64,000 nt of DNA from Pascua guehoae (Eukaryota > Basidiomycota > Tremellomycetes > Trichosporonales > Trichosporonaceae), in contig BCJX01000009.1 in assembly GCA_001600415.1 (NCBI GenBank), positions 151,088-215,087 of the forward strand, in the 5' to 3' direction. Positions 12,301-22,980 of this stretch are shown here, piece by piece; within the stretch, counting starts at the first letter, position 1; every line of letters starts with the position of its first letter. The position numbers and the translations under genes were made by a program. Below the pieces are notes generated by a model, which saw nothing but the letters and a program-made list of their open reading frames with translations, made no database searches and was not told where the DNA came from.

Positions 12301-13443
12301 GCACAGCAGCACAATATCAAGAGTTGTGATGGAAACGTACAATAACATTCAGCGCTGAGAAAGTCAGCAGTCGTCATTGATGCCCTGGGACTCACTATTC
12401 TGTCAGGAGCTCTTCGCCAATCCTAATTGGACGCAGAGTCTTAAATGAGACACATGATCCCAGGCGGTGCAGAGCTACGTTTGGGGTGCAGTCGTGCTGA
12501 AAAAACAAGGTCAGAGCGCGAATGGAAAGGAGCAATGACCAAGAGCCCCACTCACGTTCAAGAATCGGGCCGGACCAAGGAACATGTTGTCTTCCTTCTT
12601 GGTGGTTGTATAGAGGATACTAAAGTCCCTACGAGCATGGCGCACGCTGCGGCGTGGGACGCGTCGACTTCGGGACGGTGTGCCGTTGGTGCCTACGGTG
12701 CCATTGGCGTCCTCGTCCTCTTCGTCGGACGACGCGTCGGAATCGTACTGGACGCGGCTCCCTGATGCCGCACCGTTTGCCATCTCTTTCGACCACTCCT
12801 TTGGGAGCGGGACCAAGCCTCCCTGGAGTTCAACAATGATAACGTTGGCAGGTATGGCCTTTGTGGCGTAGACGGCCATTTCCTCGTGGCCCGATACATG
12901 TTTGTAGCGCGTGGTTTGGTAAATCTCGATGCGTGATCCTGGAAGGAATATTGAAAGGTAGCGACGCAAATGTCTACAATCAGTAGGCGGCAAGGTAAAG
13001 CAACGCACCTGTCGAACGCTTTTCGCTGATCATCCGTCTGCTTTGCGGCGCGATGCTCCTTGATGATGGGCAGCCTGATCATTGTTAGTGGGAAGATTCC
13101 AGTAGGCGAGTTGCCCACGCACTCCTTTAGCCGCGCAAGTCCTTCACGGATGTCGTCCTTCATGGCGGTCTAAGGTGAATCAGCGCTTGCGATACGATGG
13201 AGAGATGGCATAGCTGTTGTTGATGCTCACCTCTTGGACAATCTCCATGACGAGTTTGTTGTCAAACTTGGGCCCGACAAACTTGACCTGCTGAGGGTGG
13301 ACGCCGAGCTTTTCGCCAGGGAGCGCGCCCATCTGGTCCACAAAGATCCACGACAACAGGTCATCATCCTGGGACAAGTCCTCGGCGGGGTGCGGCAATC
13401 CATCGGGTCCGAGGAGGACATCGTCCCCTGTTTGGCGCGCCAT
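9339..13443 (-). CDS. SET9: SET9-type histone H4 lysine-20 methyltransferase (Suv4-20 family)
   Basis: The SET-domain enzyme methylates histone H4 Lys20 from S-adenosylmethionine in chromatin. Exons in transcript order are 13443-13231, 13169-13009, 12973-12556, 12496-12396, 12354-12341, 12287-12266, 12228-11755, 11710-10015, 9966-9874, 9711-9634 and 9575-9339. They total 3507 bases, or 1168 residues. Diagnostic features are an N-terminal helical region (SQDDDLL), the SET core LRRYLSIF and ELQGGLVPL, FSILYT, the cofactor/active-site motif GPARFLNHDCTPN ending at residue 270, RIGEELLTEY, and a post-SET cluster C310, C312, C315. An acidic stretch follows, then a CxxC (445/448) and CxxC (466/469) pair that could bind zinc. 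The long C-terminal half is disordered, with charged coiled-coil stretches. Two exons are only 14 and 22 bases, yet they restore the conserved YFGEN segment. The last three exons are less certain because they rest on splice signals alone. Confidence 0.88.
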
Positions 13444-16400
13444 GAGGATGTGTTATTCGTGAGAGATCGCGGTGAGCAACGACGGCGTTGCACGGCGCAG
13501 AGTGGCCGGCACGCGTCGAAAATAGGAGTGGTGGTGGGGTGCTAGGCGATGCACGGGACGAATCGTAGTGGTGTGGTGACGGTAATGTTATGGGTTAATG
13601 GACAACAAGGAAACAAGAGGAACGTTGACAAACGGCGGGACGACGACGAGGAGAGGCGTAGTGACAGACTGGCGGCGTTTGTTTGAATCCAATCCAACCC
13701 GGCCCAGGGCGCATCCCCCCCTCCCCCCCTTGGCTGGCCACTGGCCACTGGCCACTTTGAACGCTCATACTTTCGGCCAAAACCGCTCCCATTAGGGAAA
13801 TCCTTTTTGTAATTAACAAAAAAAGTCGGCGGCGGCTACAATAACAAATGAACACAAACAGTAAATGCAGTTGACTAACCTTTTTGTTTTGGCCCTACAC
13901 CCGTATAACCCCGCCACGGCACGGCACGGCACGCGAGAATCCCTCTCGATCACAAAACACGATTGCATTATTGTAGCGATCCCCATTCCTGACACGTCTG
14001 TCGCGTGCAGGCACCGCTCCCATTGTCCGTATACTGTATGCATGGTTCTTGCTAATTGTATGTATTCATACTTTCATCTACAACTCGTTACAGTGCTTGA
14101 CGCGCTCCACCCACATCTGTACCGAGACACTACCCCTACCCGTTGAGGTCGATGTTGTCCTCATGTGACATTGTGCAATGGGTGAGGCTGCGGGGTGGGC
14201 GAGGCCAGGGGCGTTTTTTTTTTCGTCAATGGTCGGTCTCCGTTACGGATACGGCTCCTACACTGCTATTCCCTGAAATTCCACCCTGACCTTTGTTGCC
14301 TTCAGGCACCCAAGCATGGCCTTTTTGTTGGCATCATGTGCCATCACAATGTCCCATGTCCCATGTCCCGTGTCCCACAGTGCTTTGCAGTTCAGCGCTT
14401 GACTTCTGTCTGGCGGCGCAAAGACCATGTTCTCCATAACCGCAATATGACTTACGGGGGTTTTGGTAGGAGAGGCAAGAGCGGGGCTTCAATAAGAATG
14501 AGGGATCCACCACGCTGCGCAAAGTGGCGCAGAGGAATCTTGGCGTGGCCATGTACAACGGTCACCTACCAAGCAATGTCAGTCTCCAACGTGGCACCCA
14601 CGCGCCAGCAAGACCTACCCCGGCACCGCATCTGACTCTATCGTTGACTTGAGTTGGAATGAATAGCAGTCGAGTCATTTTTTGCGAGTTAGTTGCTTTG
14701 GGTCCTGGGCTGTTAGAAGTGCAGGCGTGAACACTTACCCTGCAGAAGATTGACACAAAGCTCAGGCGAGCTTTCTATAAATGCCGTGGGCTTGCGGTGT
14801 CGATTGCGATACTTATGCGCACTGGATGTACCAGCCAGGTTGTATTCGCTCGTTTGCTATCCATAGTTGCAGGTTTTAGCTGTCTTCCCGGTCTCAGAGA
14901 CGGTACTTCCCTACCAGCGGTCTGCTACAAGTTGCTTTCAGGACGACTGTCAACCGGAACACCCTCTCGTATCTGAACGGCCGACTGATCAATTCACACT
15001 CATCTTCTGGCAGCAGGGTTAATGCCATCAACGCAAGCTCGGACAACCCCCGCACCGCGCGGCCAATAATGACGTAACTCGGTCCAGGTATGGGACCTCG
15101 GTCAAAATTAAATGCCACGGCAGAGCCGGTCATGAGACACGGCCAGCATTTCTGCCGCTTTTCCCACTGCTTCATTCTCAACGTCTTCTACTGCCGCGGA
15201 TGTTGACTCTCTCTACAAAAATGAGTTTCGATGCGCTGTAGGTTGCGAGAGTTCGATTCAGAGGCTGAAGAGAAAATATGTCTGGGCCTCATCAACAGCC
15301 AGGGCAGTAACAATGACGGGCGTGATTGGAGTTGAGCATAACGAAGCATCTCACAAATTTCCCTCTGATCAGCCTGTTCATTTTATCCTCCTTTACATAT
15401 CACTCCCGTTGTCTCATGGTGGTGGGGGGCAGTTTCCCCATTGTCTCGTGGTCGGTGTGATGATTGGTGTGATGGTGTTTCCGTCGGAAGTGACGTTGCA
15501 GACACAATTCATGGGCCATCGTGACAGAGGCACGTGGATCACAGTTGCCACTCGTCTCGTCGAGCTCGACACTGCCATTTCTGATTTTCACACCATCGCC
15601 AGCACCCGTATGAATATTTCTCTGACCATACATCCGCCTTCCTTCCACCCCCAGCAAACCGATGCATACTCACATTAATGCCCTGGGAGAACGGGTATTC
15701 CCACAAACTCTAGTGTAACCAGTTTGGCCATGCATAGTGAATATGCTTGTATATCCAGTCCCTGGCGCGACCGAAAAGCGGCTTCAATCGCGAGCCTATG
15801 TCCTCGATGGCTAATTTTCCGCAACCACAGCACTGGCACATATGAGGATTTGTGAACTTCTCAGCCGCCTTTTTGTCCTCTCAGTTGCGCATTCTGATGT
15901 TTGCATTCCAGACAATTGTTTTTGTTTGTTTGTTTTTGTTTCTTTGGTTGACCAGTAAGGTTTTGGAAATACCGCCATCGGGCCATAATAAAAGCCTGGC
16001 CACTCGACACGTTGTGGAACAATTAGGGGGAGGCGCAAAAATGAGGTGATGGGATGTTATGGACGGACAAGCAGCGAGGAGAGCTCTTGTTCTGGTGATA
16101 ATGGTCGTGACCTGGACTGGGGCCAGTGCGAGTACTCTACGATCATAATCGGGCATCAAGACGGAGATTGCACTGCCCCAATTGATATTCCAATCGAGCA
16201 TACGTATCCACCCCGTCAAACGGTCGACCGCACCAAAAATGCGACGGCCACGGTGGCCGTGACCGCCTGACAACCACGCCGAAGGCCGCCACTACCGCCT
16301 CTTGCACGGGACCTTATTGATATCGCCCGCTGGCCGCATTCCTGCTCGCACTACATGATCAGTCTGTGCATTACCGGAATCTAACGTTAATTCTGGCGCG

Positions 16401-17574
16401 TCGACTGGCTACGCCCTGTGAGTGAGTCGAGTGCTGCGGATGTACACCCGGCCGAGCAATTGTTTCAGCTCAGCCTTGGCACAGTCTGCTTGTAGTTGGC
16501 AGTAGTCGACGACAGACCTCCGACGTGTTCTTCCAGTTATGGAGGTTGTTATCCCTTCTTCTGGAGAAACTGGCGCTGTCCTTGACGGTCGCATTGCAGC
16601 TGACTGTATCTCAGAGCGACACTCTTATCGGCAAAATTTGCGCACTGCCGACCCACAAAGAACAAGAGAGGTACGGGCAGCTTTGTGGCGGCAAGACATT
16701 TCAACCATCTCACAACACTGTACGCCCCCCTTTCCGTCACGGAGCACACATAACTGCAGCACAACCAACGCCATCAACGCATGCAAGCTGCGGACTCCAT
16801 CCTCGCTAGGGTCGGCAAAGTGGCCCGCCGATCAGACAAGGTTGACAAAGCCTGGTGCCCTGAGCTTAATCGTCCCCCTTCCGCGGAACGCGTCCAAAAG
16901 TACGCGGCGATTGAGATAGCCCGTGATACAGGAAGAGGCACACATTGCGATTCCACTCGAAGTGGTTCCAGGGGAGTTCAGTAGAGAAGAAGCATATTTA
17001 TCGACGGCGACGCGCTCCGAGGCGTCCTTGATATCGTAGGCTGGACTGCGATGATCGAGAACAATGTATTTTTAGTGAACTTTAGTTGGTAGGACCAGTC
17101 CCTGGTGGCCGGTGCCCGGTGACCGCGAGGCAGTGTTGCAGACAGGGATGCGGGCATCGTGGCCGCGCGGCAGCTGACGCGACGTTGACGAGTGAAACGA
17201 CATTCGCAGCGGTGGGACTCGGTGGCAAAGTGGCAAAGTGGCAAATTGTTGAGAACTGAAGAGATGGAGGAAACCAAAGTGGCAGTTTTGCCACTTGGAG
17301 CACACACGTCAACTGTGGCGCGTCAAGCGAGAACATCGATCGTTTGGTCGCCACCAGATGCGTTGAACAACCTGGCGCGGGAGGTATGACCGCTGCCCGC
17401 GAATGCGATGCTGATGGTGAATGACTCGGACCCAAGGTCGACAGCCGTGGAGAGAGTCGGTGGCAAAAACCGGGTGGCAAAAACTAGCAGCAAGACGATG
17501 TTGATGCGTATAAGAAGGAGAGGATGGAAGTGGTTTGTGTCTCTCAAATCTCCTCTCCTTTCCCCTTCTCCACA
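13444..17574. other. 4.1 kb gene-poor stretch
   Basis: No gene could be recognised. The DNA is more AT-rich than neighbouring genes and has short simple repeats, such as four TCCCATG-like units at 14351-14378 and GTGGCAAA units near 17220-17250. Two segments look weakly coding: the minus strand at about 14894-15181, and the plus strand at about 16781-16984 (translation rich in charged residues). Neither matches a family I know and neither has clear exon partners. They may be relics. The last 200 bases form the 5' flank of the ThDP-enzyme gene, with a TATA-like GTATAAG at about 17508. Confidence 0.4.
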
Positions 17575-19163
17575 ATGCTCGTCTCCAACCTCACCATCTA
17601 CGCGCAGACATTCAACATTCTGCGCCACCACGGCGCGACCATGTTCTTTGGCAACCCGGGTTCCAACGAGCTTCCGATCCTCGACAATCTGCCAGACGAC
17701 TTTACCTACATTCTGGCGCTGCACGAAGGGGTTGCGCTGAGCATGGCCGAGGGGTACGCGCAATCCAAGGGGGTGCCGACCATGCTGAGCCTGCACTCGA
17801 ACGGGGCACGGGCAACGCGATGGGGACGCTGGTGAATGCGCACTACTCGCACTCGCCGCTGATCCTGATGGGTGGGCAGCAGAACCGGGGCCTGATTGGG
17901 GTCGACTCGGTGCTGACCAACAACGACGCGACGCTTCTCACCAAGCCGCTGACAAAGTGGGCGTACGAGCCGCCGCAGGCCGCCGACGTCCCACGCGCCG
18001 TGAGCAATGCGGTGCTTCAGGCAAATACCGAGCCCAAGGGTCCCGTGTACATCTCTGTCCCGTGGGACGACTGGTACGCGACGGCGGCCGAGGACGACGC
18101 GCTCCTCGAGGTCCGCACCGTACGCACCGCGGGGGAGATGGCGCCGGGTCTCGTCGACGAGCTTGCCAAGCGCCTTGATGGTTGGAAAAAGCCCCTTGTC
18201 GTGCTAGGCCCCGATGTGGACGCAGCCCGCGCCAACGACTATGCCGTCCAGCTCGCCGAGCGCCTCGGCGCCGAGGTCTACCTCGCGCCCTCGGCCTCGC
18301 GCGTTCCCTTCCCCACGCGCCACGCCAACTATCGCGGCCCCATGACCCCGAGCCACAAGGCCGTCAAGGATATCATCGAGGGCCACGACGGCATGATTGT
18401 CATTGGCGCGCCCATCTTCCGGTACCACCAATGGGACTACGACCACTACATTCCCGAGCCCCGCCCCGACGTCGTGCACATTACACGCGACCCGGCCGAG
18501 GCCGCGCGCGCGCCCTTTGGCGACGCCATCGTGGCCAACATTTTCCCCGCGCTCCAGGCCCTCGCTGGCGCCGTCACAGACCGCAACGTCACGCTCGATC
18601 CGCGCACAATCAAGCCGCCCGCCAAGGTCGAGGGCAAGATGACGGGCGAAGAGGTGCTGGACATCATCTCAAACTGCCAGCCGCCCAATGTGACGTTTAT
18701 CAACGAGGCGACGTCGCTCGGCGACGCTTGGCTTGACCGCGTCGACATCAAGGGCATTGACAGCTTTAAGATGACCGCAGGCGGCATCTTGGGTTACGGC
18801 ATGGGCGCCGCCGTCGGTGTCTCATTTGCCCGCCCCGACGATACCGTCGTCGCCGTCATTGGCGACGGGAGCACCCAGTACGCCGTCCAGGCCCTCTGGA
18901 CCGCGGCACAACACAAGCGCCGCGTCATCTTTGTCATTGCCAACAATGGCGTGTATGGCGGCGTCAAGGGCTTTGCAGCACAGTTCAACGCCACCGACGT
19001 GCCCGGTCTCGACCTCCCCGATATCGACTTTCTCGGTCTCGCAAAGGGCTACGGTGTGCCCGCGAGTAGGACCAATACCACTGAAGGATTCCAGGCGGCT
19101 TACAAGGATGCCCTCGAGGCTGAGGGCCCAGTCCTCATTGAAGCCCTGATCGCCTACACGTAG
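17575..19163 (+). CDS. benzoylformate decarboxylase-like ThDP enzyme, single frameshift
   Basis: This is a thiamine-diphosphate enzyme of the pyruvate oxidase/decarboxylase superfamily, closest in motif pattern to bacterial benzoylformate (phenylglyoxylate) decarboxylase of the mandelate pathway. Reading from ATG 17575, it shows GNPGSNELP with Ser30, cofactor-activating Glu51 in LHEG, and His74. The continuation holds GTGNAMG, FRYHQ (position of the second catalytic His), and the ThDP/Mg motif GDGS followed by NN. The first reading frame runs off into a stop at 17835. The motif GTGNAMG is in the next frame, and the frames must join inside GGGG at 17803-17806, where one G seems to be missing. 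After that point the frame is open to TAG at 19163 without introns. The defect is either a sequence error or a recent null allele. With one base restored the length would be about 529 residues, normal for the family. The substrate is not provable from sequence. Confidence 0.8.
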
Positions 19164-19762
19164 GGATCTTAACCGTGCTTTAAAGCACACGGATACTTGA
19201 ACACTGGACAATACACGAATGTAGCCATAACAGGACACTTACATACCTCGAGATCGTCAATGTGGTCGGTAAGAAAATAAGTAAACCCCTTAAAAACAAG
19301 TGCTGTAGTGGAGGATCGCAATGAATACTGTACATTATTGTCTTGTGGGCTGAATCGTCAAGCCGAGGCATGAGAATCGTGCACGAGCGGGCGAGTGGCC
19401 GAGAGAACCGAGTGATTAAACGGTGGCGAAGACGCTTCCTGGTTGTTTTAGAACACTTTGCGAGATACTCCGTTCGATGAGCACATGTACGACAATACTG
19501 TTCAGCAAGCAGCAGGGGTGAGCGTGGGCAAGCATCCTGGATAAATGACACGCACTCACCCATTTTCCTATGTGGGCATGTCATTCCTCAGCGTCTGGTC
19601 CATCACATACACCACATCCACGTACCGCGGTCGCCCCCTACAACTCATTATTTGCAACTGGATACCATGACCAGATGCGGGGAAACCTCGCTCCCCGCTG
19701 ACCTCAACCAGAACAAAGGCATCCCAGACGCGACCCAGCCAGAGCCGTGCGGCGCGAATACC
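19164..19762. other. intergenic, no gene seen
   Basis: 3' flank of the ThDP-enzyme gene. A small inverted repeat, GTGCTTTAAAGCAC, lies right after the stop (about 19174-19187) and may help 3'-end formation. Nothing else is recognisable. Confidence 0.4.
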
Positions 19763-19841
19763 TCTCTGTTCGTATATCGGTTTAGTATGCTCGCTTGTCA
19801 CTTGCACGCGGGAGAGCGGAGTTCGACTCTCCGACAGAGAG
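19763..19841 (+). tRNA. tRNA-Asp (GTC) with a 6-base intron
   Basis: The acceptor TCTCTGT pairs with ACAGAGA, and the anticodon stem CTCGC pairs with GCGGG. The T arm is CGGAG-TTCGACT-CTCCG. The anticodon GTC is at 19797-19799. A very short intron, CTTGCA (19801-19806), lies after base 37. The D arm GTAT/GTAT is the pattern usual in eukaryotic tRNA-Asp. A T run (GCTTTTTC) follows as terminator. Confidence 0.88.
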
Positions 19842-20229
19842 ATGTGCTTTTTCGTCGTGCCTCGAGGCTCTTTTGGAACGAGCGGACTGAATGTCCCCGT
19901 GACGAGAGCACGCACGGCGGGTTGAGCTGGAAGTGGCATCGGGACGTCGACGAGGGATGTCGTCCCGCGTCAAAGTCGCCGTACCAAGAGGCGTCGACGG
20001 GCGCTTGTGAGCGGGATATGGCTCGTGAGTGCCCCTGTATCTGTCCACGGTCTTCCGTACCCACGGGGCAACTAGCCGTAGCGCTGGGGGCCTCCTTCCT
20101 GGCGGATAGACTTTACGCTGTGGCATGAAGACGGCGTGTCAACAAAGTGCCTGCCTTTCTCCCTACTCACGCTCGGCGGAGAAGCGCGGCCGGTGGTCCG
20201 GACGGCCCGGACGGCCCGTCTCCGTAGTG
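19842..20229. other. spacer between tRNA-Asp and tRNA-Ala
   Basis: No gene is seen. The short frames here have no family support. GGTCCGGACGGCCCGGACGG repeats lie just before the tRNA-Ala gene. Confidence 0.4.
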
Positions 20230-20315
20230 GGGCGTGTAGCTCAGTTGGTAGAGCGCGTCATTAGCACTTTGTTGTCTTCTTGACGAGGTCTTTGGTTCGA
20301 TTCCTAACCCGTCCA
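20230..20315 (+). tRNA. tRNA-Ala (AGC) with a 13-base intron
   Basis: GGGCGTGTAGCTCAGTTGGTAGAGC is the classic tRNA-Ala 5' half. The anticodon stem CGTCA pairs with TGACG. The anticodon AGC is at 20263-20265 and the intron at 20267-20279. The 3' half ends CCCGTCCA and a T-rich terminator follows. Two pairs are imperfect: T6 faces C in the acceptor, and there is a T-T in the T stem. Either the gene is slightly decayed or one base differs from the functional consensus. Confidence 0.85.
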
Positions 20316-21000
20316 CTTCTTTTTCCTCTGCGCATGTGGCAAGTCGGCTCGGACGTGGCACCGCGTTGGAGCTTCGGAGCGTCTGGAGCGTCGCTGGCCC
20401 GGTCCTAGCGGACATGTTGGAACCGTGGTCAGCTAGGCTATATTTCTTGAAACACAGTGCACTGCACACGTGTTGTGGACGGGTTCGATCAGCCGGTTGG
20501 TCCGTTCTGCCATTCTGCGACTGTGAGGACGTCGTCGTGACTCATGAGTAGGTGCGTGTGCTACAGTTCAGTGTGTAGCCCTTACCCTTGCCGTATACGG
20601 GGTCAAGGGGAGGACGCGAAACTCGCCATCTCACTCCAGTCTATGCGTGGGAACTGAGTGTCGAGTGGACGGACGGGAAATGCGATGAAGTCGGTCTTCT
20701 TGGGAAACAGTCGGGCCCTCAATGTTGGCGGCCTCCTAGGAAAGGGCTGTTGGCCAGGTTGTCGTGGTGATGGTTGCGGGGATAGAGTAATGAGAGAGAT
20801 TCGTGTGGATGCCATGGTGCAGGATGGTTATATAGGTGACGTAACAGCCATTTCGAGGGGAGAGGAGGGTCAAACAAGTAGTTGCCACAGTTGCCATCAC
20901 TGGAGGCGAAGATGGCCTCGCAAAAGCCAATGCATTATCATACACAACTACTCTTTTCTATCTACTGTCCTTGATCTATATGATTACCGCCTATGTGCCC
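20316..21000. other. intergenic, no gene seen
   Basis: Between tRNA-Ala and the GLY1 stop codon. No supported frame. GGTTCGATC at about 20482 resembles a tRNA B box, but no cloverleaf can be built around it. Confidence 0.4.
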
Positions 21001-22980
21001 TTAGTACCCCAGCTTGACATTAACACGGAAGTTTCCATCCTTTGCGCCAAGCTTCTGCTTCTTCTTTGGCGGGCGGTCCTCGTCTGGGACTGCGTCCGCG
21101 AGGCGCTGGACGGTGGCGATAAAGTCTTCCACGGCCTGTGGGTCTGTCTGGTGGTGGATGACGCAGCGGTTGGCGCCGAGGTAGATGGGTGCTGGGAGGG
21201 CTGCAAGCGCGTCGCACACGGCCTTTACGTCAAAGCCTGCCGGGGTGGGGTCGAAGAAGACCATGTTGGTATCGACGGGGGCGACAATGTCGCACCCGGC
21301 CTCGCGGAGGCCCTTGGCGAGGCGGCGCGCGAGGGCGTGCGTGCCCGCGAGGCGGGGGAAGTGGTGCGTCAGGGCATAGTCTGTGGCGGCTGCGAGGCCG
21401 CCCGACTGGCGCCAACCGCCGCCAAACATTTTGCGGAAGCGGCGTGCCGTGGCGATAAACTCCTTTGTGCCGACAATGGCTGAGCCGATGGGAGCGCCAA
21501 TGCCCTTGGAGAGGCAGAGGGAGGCCGAGTCGAACGGGGCGAGAATGTCGCTCAGGACAGTCGTGAGGCTCTCGTCGTTGGCCTCGAGTCCGCGCCGCTC
21601 GACCTCGGCCGCGGCCACGTTCCACGCCCGCGCACCGTCGAGGTGCATGGCGATACCGTGCTCGCGCGCCAGCTCGCCGATGCGCACCACCTCGTCCTGC
21701 GGGAACACGGTCCCCGAGAGCGTGTTCTCGAGGCAGATGAGCTTGGTCGGCGCAATGTGGATATTGTCGCCCAGCTGCAGCGCCGGCCGGATGTCGTCGA
21801 CCGTCAAGTGCACGCCGTTGGCGGGCACCAGGCCGTGTGTCGTCGCCTGCGAAAACATGGCAATCCCTCCCGCCTCGAGCATGTGCACGTGCGCACGGTG
21901 GTCGGTGATCACAGAGTGTGGCGGCGACCGCATGTGCGTCCGGATCGCCACCTGGTTGGTCATGGTCCCCGACGCCCCGAACAGCGCAGCCTCCTTGCCT
22001 GCCAGCTTGGCGATGCGCTCTTCCAGAGCCGCAGTGTCTGGGTCCTCGCCGTAGACGTCATCCCCGCGCGAGGCCTGCAGCATGGCGAGCAGCTGTGCGT
22101 CGGACGGGATGGTAAAGGTGTCACCTGGGTAGTGTTAGCGTCTGTGCGCAAGTAGTGGTGCCTGAAGATCTCGACGACGACGGTGCACATTGCGTGGCGG
22201 GGACCACAACTGGCACGGCAACAACTGCAGATTGTCACAACCACGCCCGCCTCTGTTGTGCACCAGTATACCCCGCAGCCGGTGCCGCCTATGATCCCAA
22301 CACACAAGGACCACCGCTCGGAACACGACAGGCAGAGATCCAAAATAAGAGTGTGGTGAATGATAATGCCACACTTGGGCGCCACCCTGCGCCACACATG
22401 GCGTCCATCCCTGAGCGCGCGAGCGGAGCAAGTGCCGACCGTTGCCCTAGAGGGCAAACACAGACGCCACTGTCGGGCATGGCCGACTCTTGCCACCCCA
22501 CCACCGTTGCTCTGTTGACGATTCCGACCCGGGCTGAGACAATGCGTGCGCACGCGTGCTCGCGACTGGGAACTGGGACTCACTGCGAAAGTCGCGTGCG
22601 ACCTGCTTGAGTTTCTCGACGTTGCGCTTGCCGCCGACGGCCTCGGTGACGTCGGGCGCGTGCTCGGCGGTGCCGTTGGCGGGTGCGGCGGTGCCGTTGG
22701 TCGTCGTGGTGGTGGTGGTGGTGGTGAAGACGGGCATGGCGTCGCGGAACGTGTAGGAAAACGTGCGTGGGCGCTTGGTGGGGGCTGCGGATGGCGCGGC
22801 GGCGGGGTTGAACGTCGAGCCGAGGAGGGTTGCGAGGGATGTGCTCGCGGTGGTGGCCGGGGATGTGGTGGTGGTGGAAGTGTTGGTGGTGGTGGAGAGG
22901 GCAGTGGTGGTGGTTGTGGGGCTGGTGATGGAGAAACGCCGCTTGGGGAGCACGGGCGAGGGGAGTTGCGAGGTCAACAT
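21001..22980 (-). CDS. GLY1: low-specificity L-threonine aldolase
   Basis: This PLP enzyme of the beta-eliminating lyase family cleaves L-threonine or allo-threonine to glycine and acetaldehyde, a main glycine source in fungi. Exons are 22980-22584 and 22124-21001 (1521 bases, 506 residues), with a 459-base intron that starts GTGAGTCCC. The junction rebuilds the family start of the fold, DFRSDT. Other marks are GDDVYGEDP, the PLP-site HLDGAR at 293-298, and the Schiff-base lysine in SKGIGAPIG (about Lys339). Unusually, some 130 residues precede the catalytic domain. They are dominated by Thr, Ser and Ala with runs of up to nine Thr, and PVLPKRR near the start could act in targeting. Family members normally start within about 10 residues of the DFRSD motif. 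A basic PPKKKQK segment lies near the C-terminus. Confidence 0.93.

Noticed and set aside
16246..16270. Short palindrome GACGGCCACGGTGGCCGT
   Set aside because: Arms are under ten bases, which is common by chance in GC-rich DNA, and there is no associated feature.
20470..20500. tRNA-like B box GGTTCGATC
   Set aside because: No matching A box, acceptor or anticodon stem can be folded around it.
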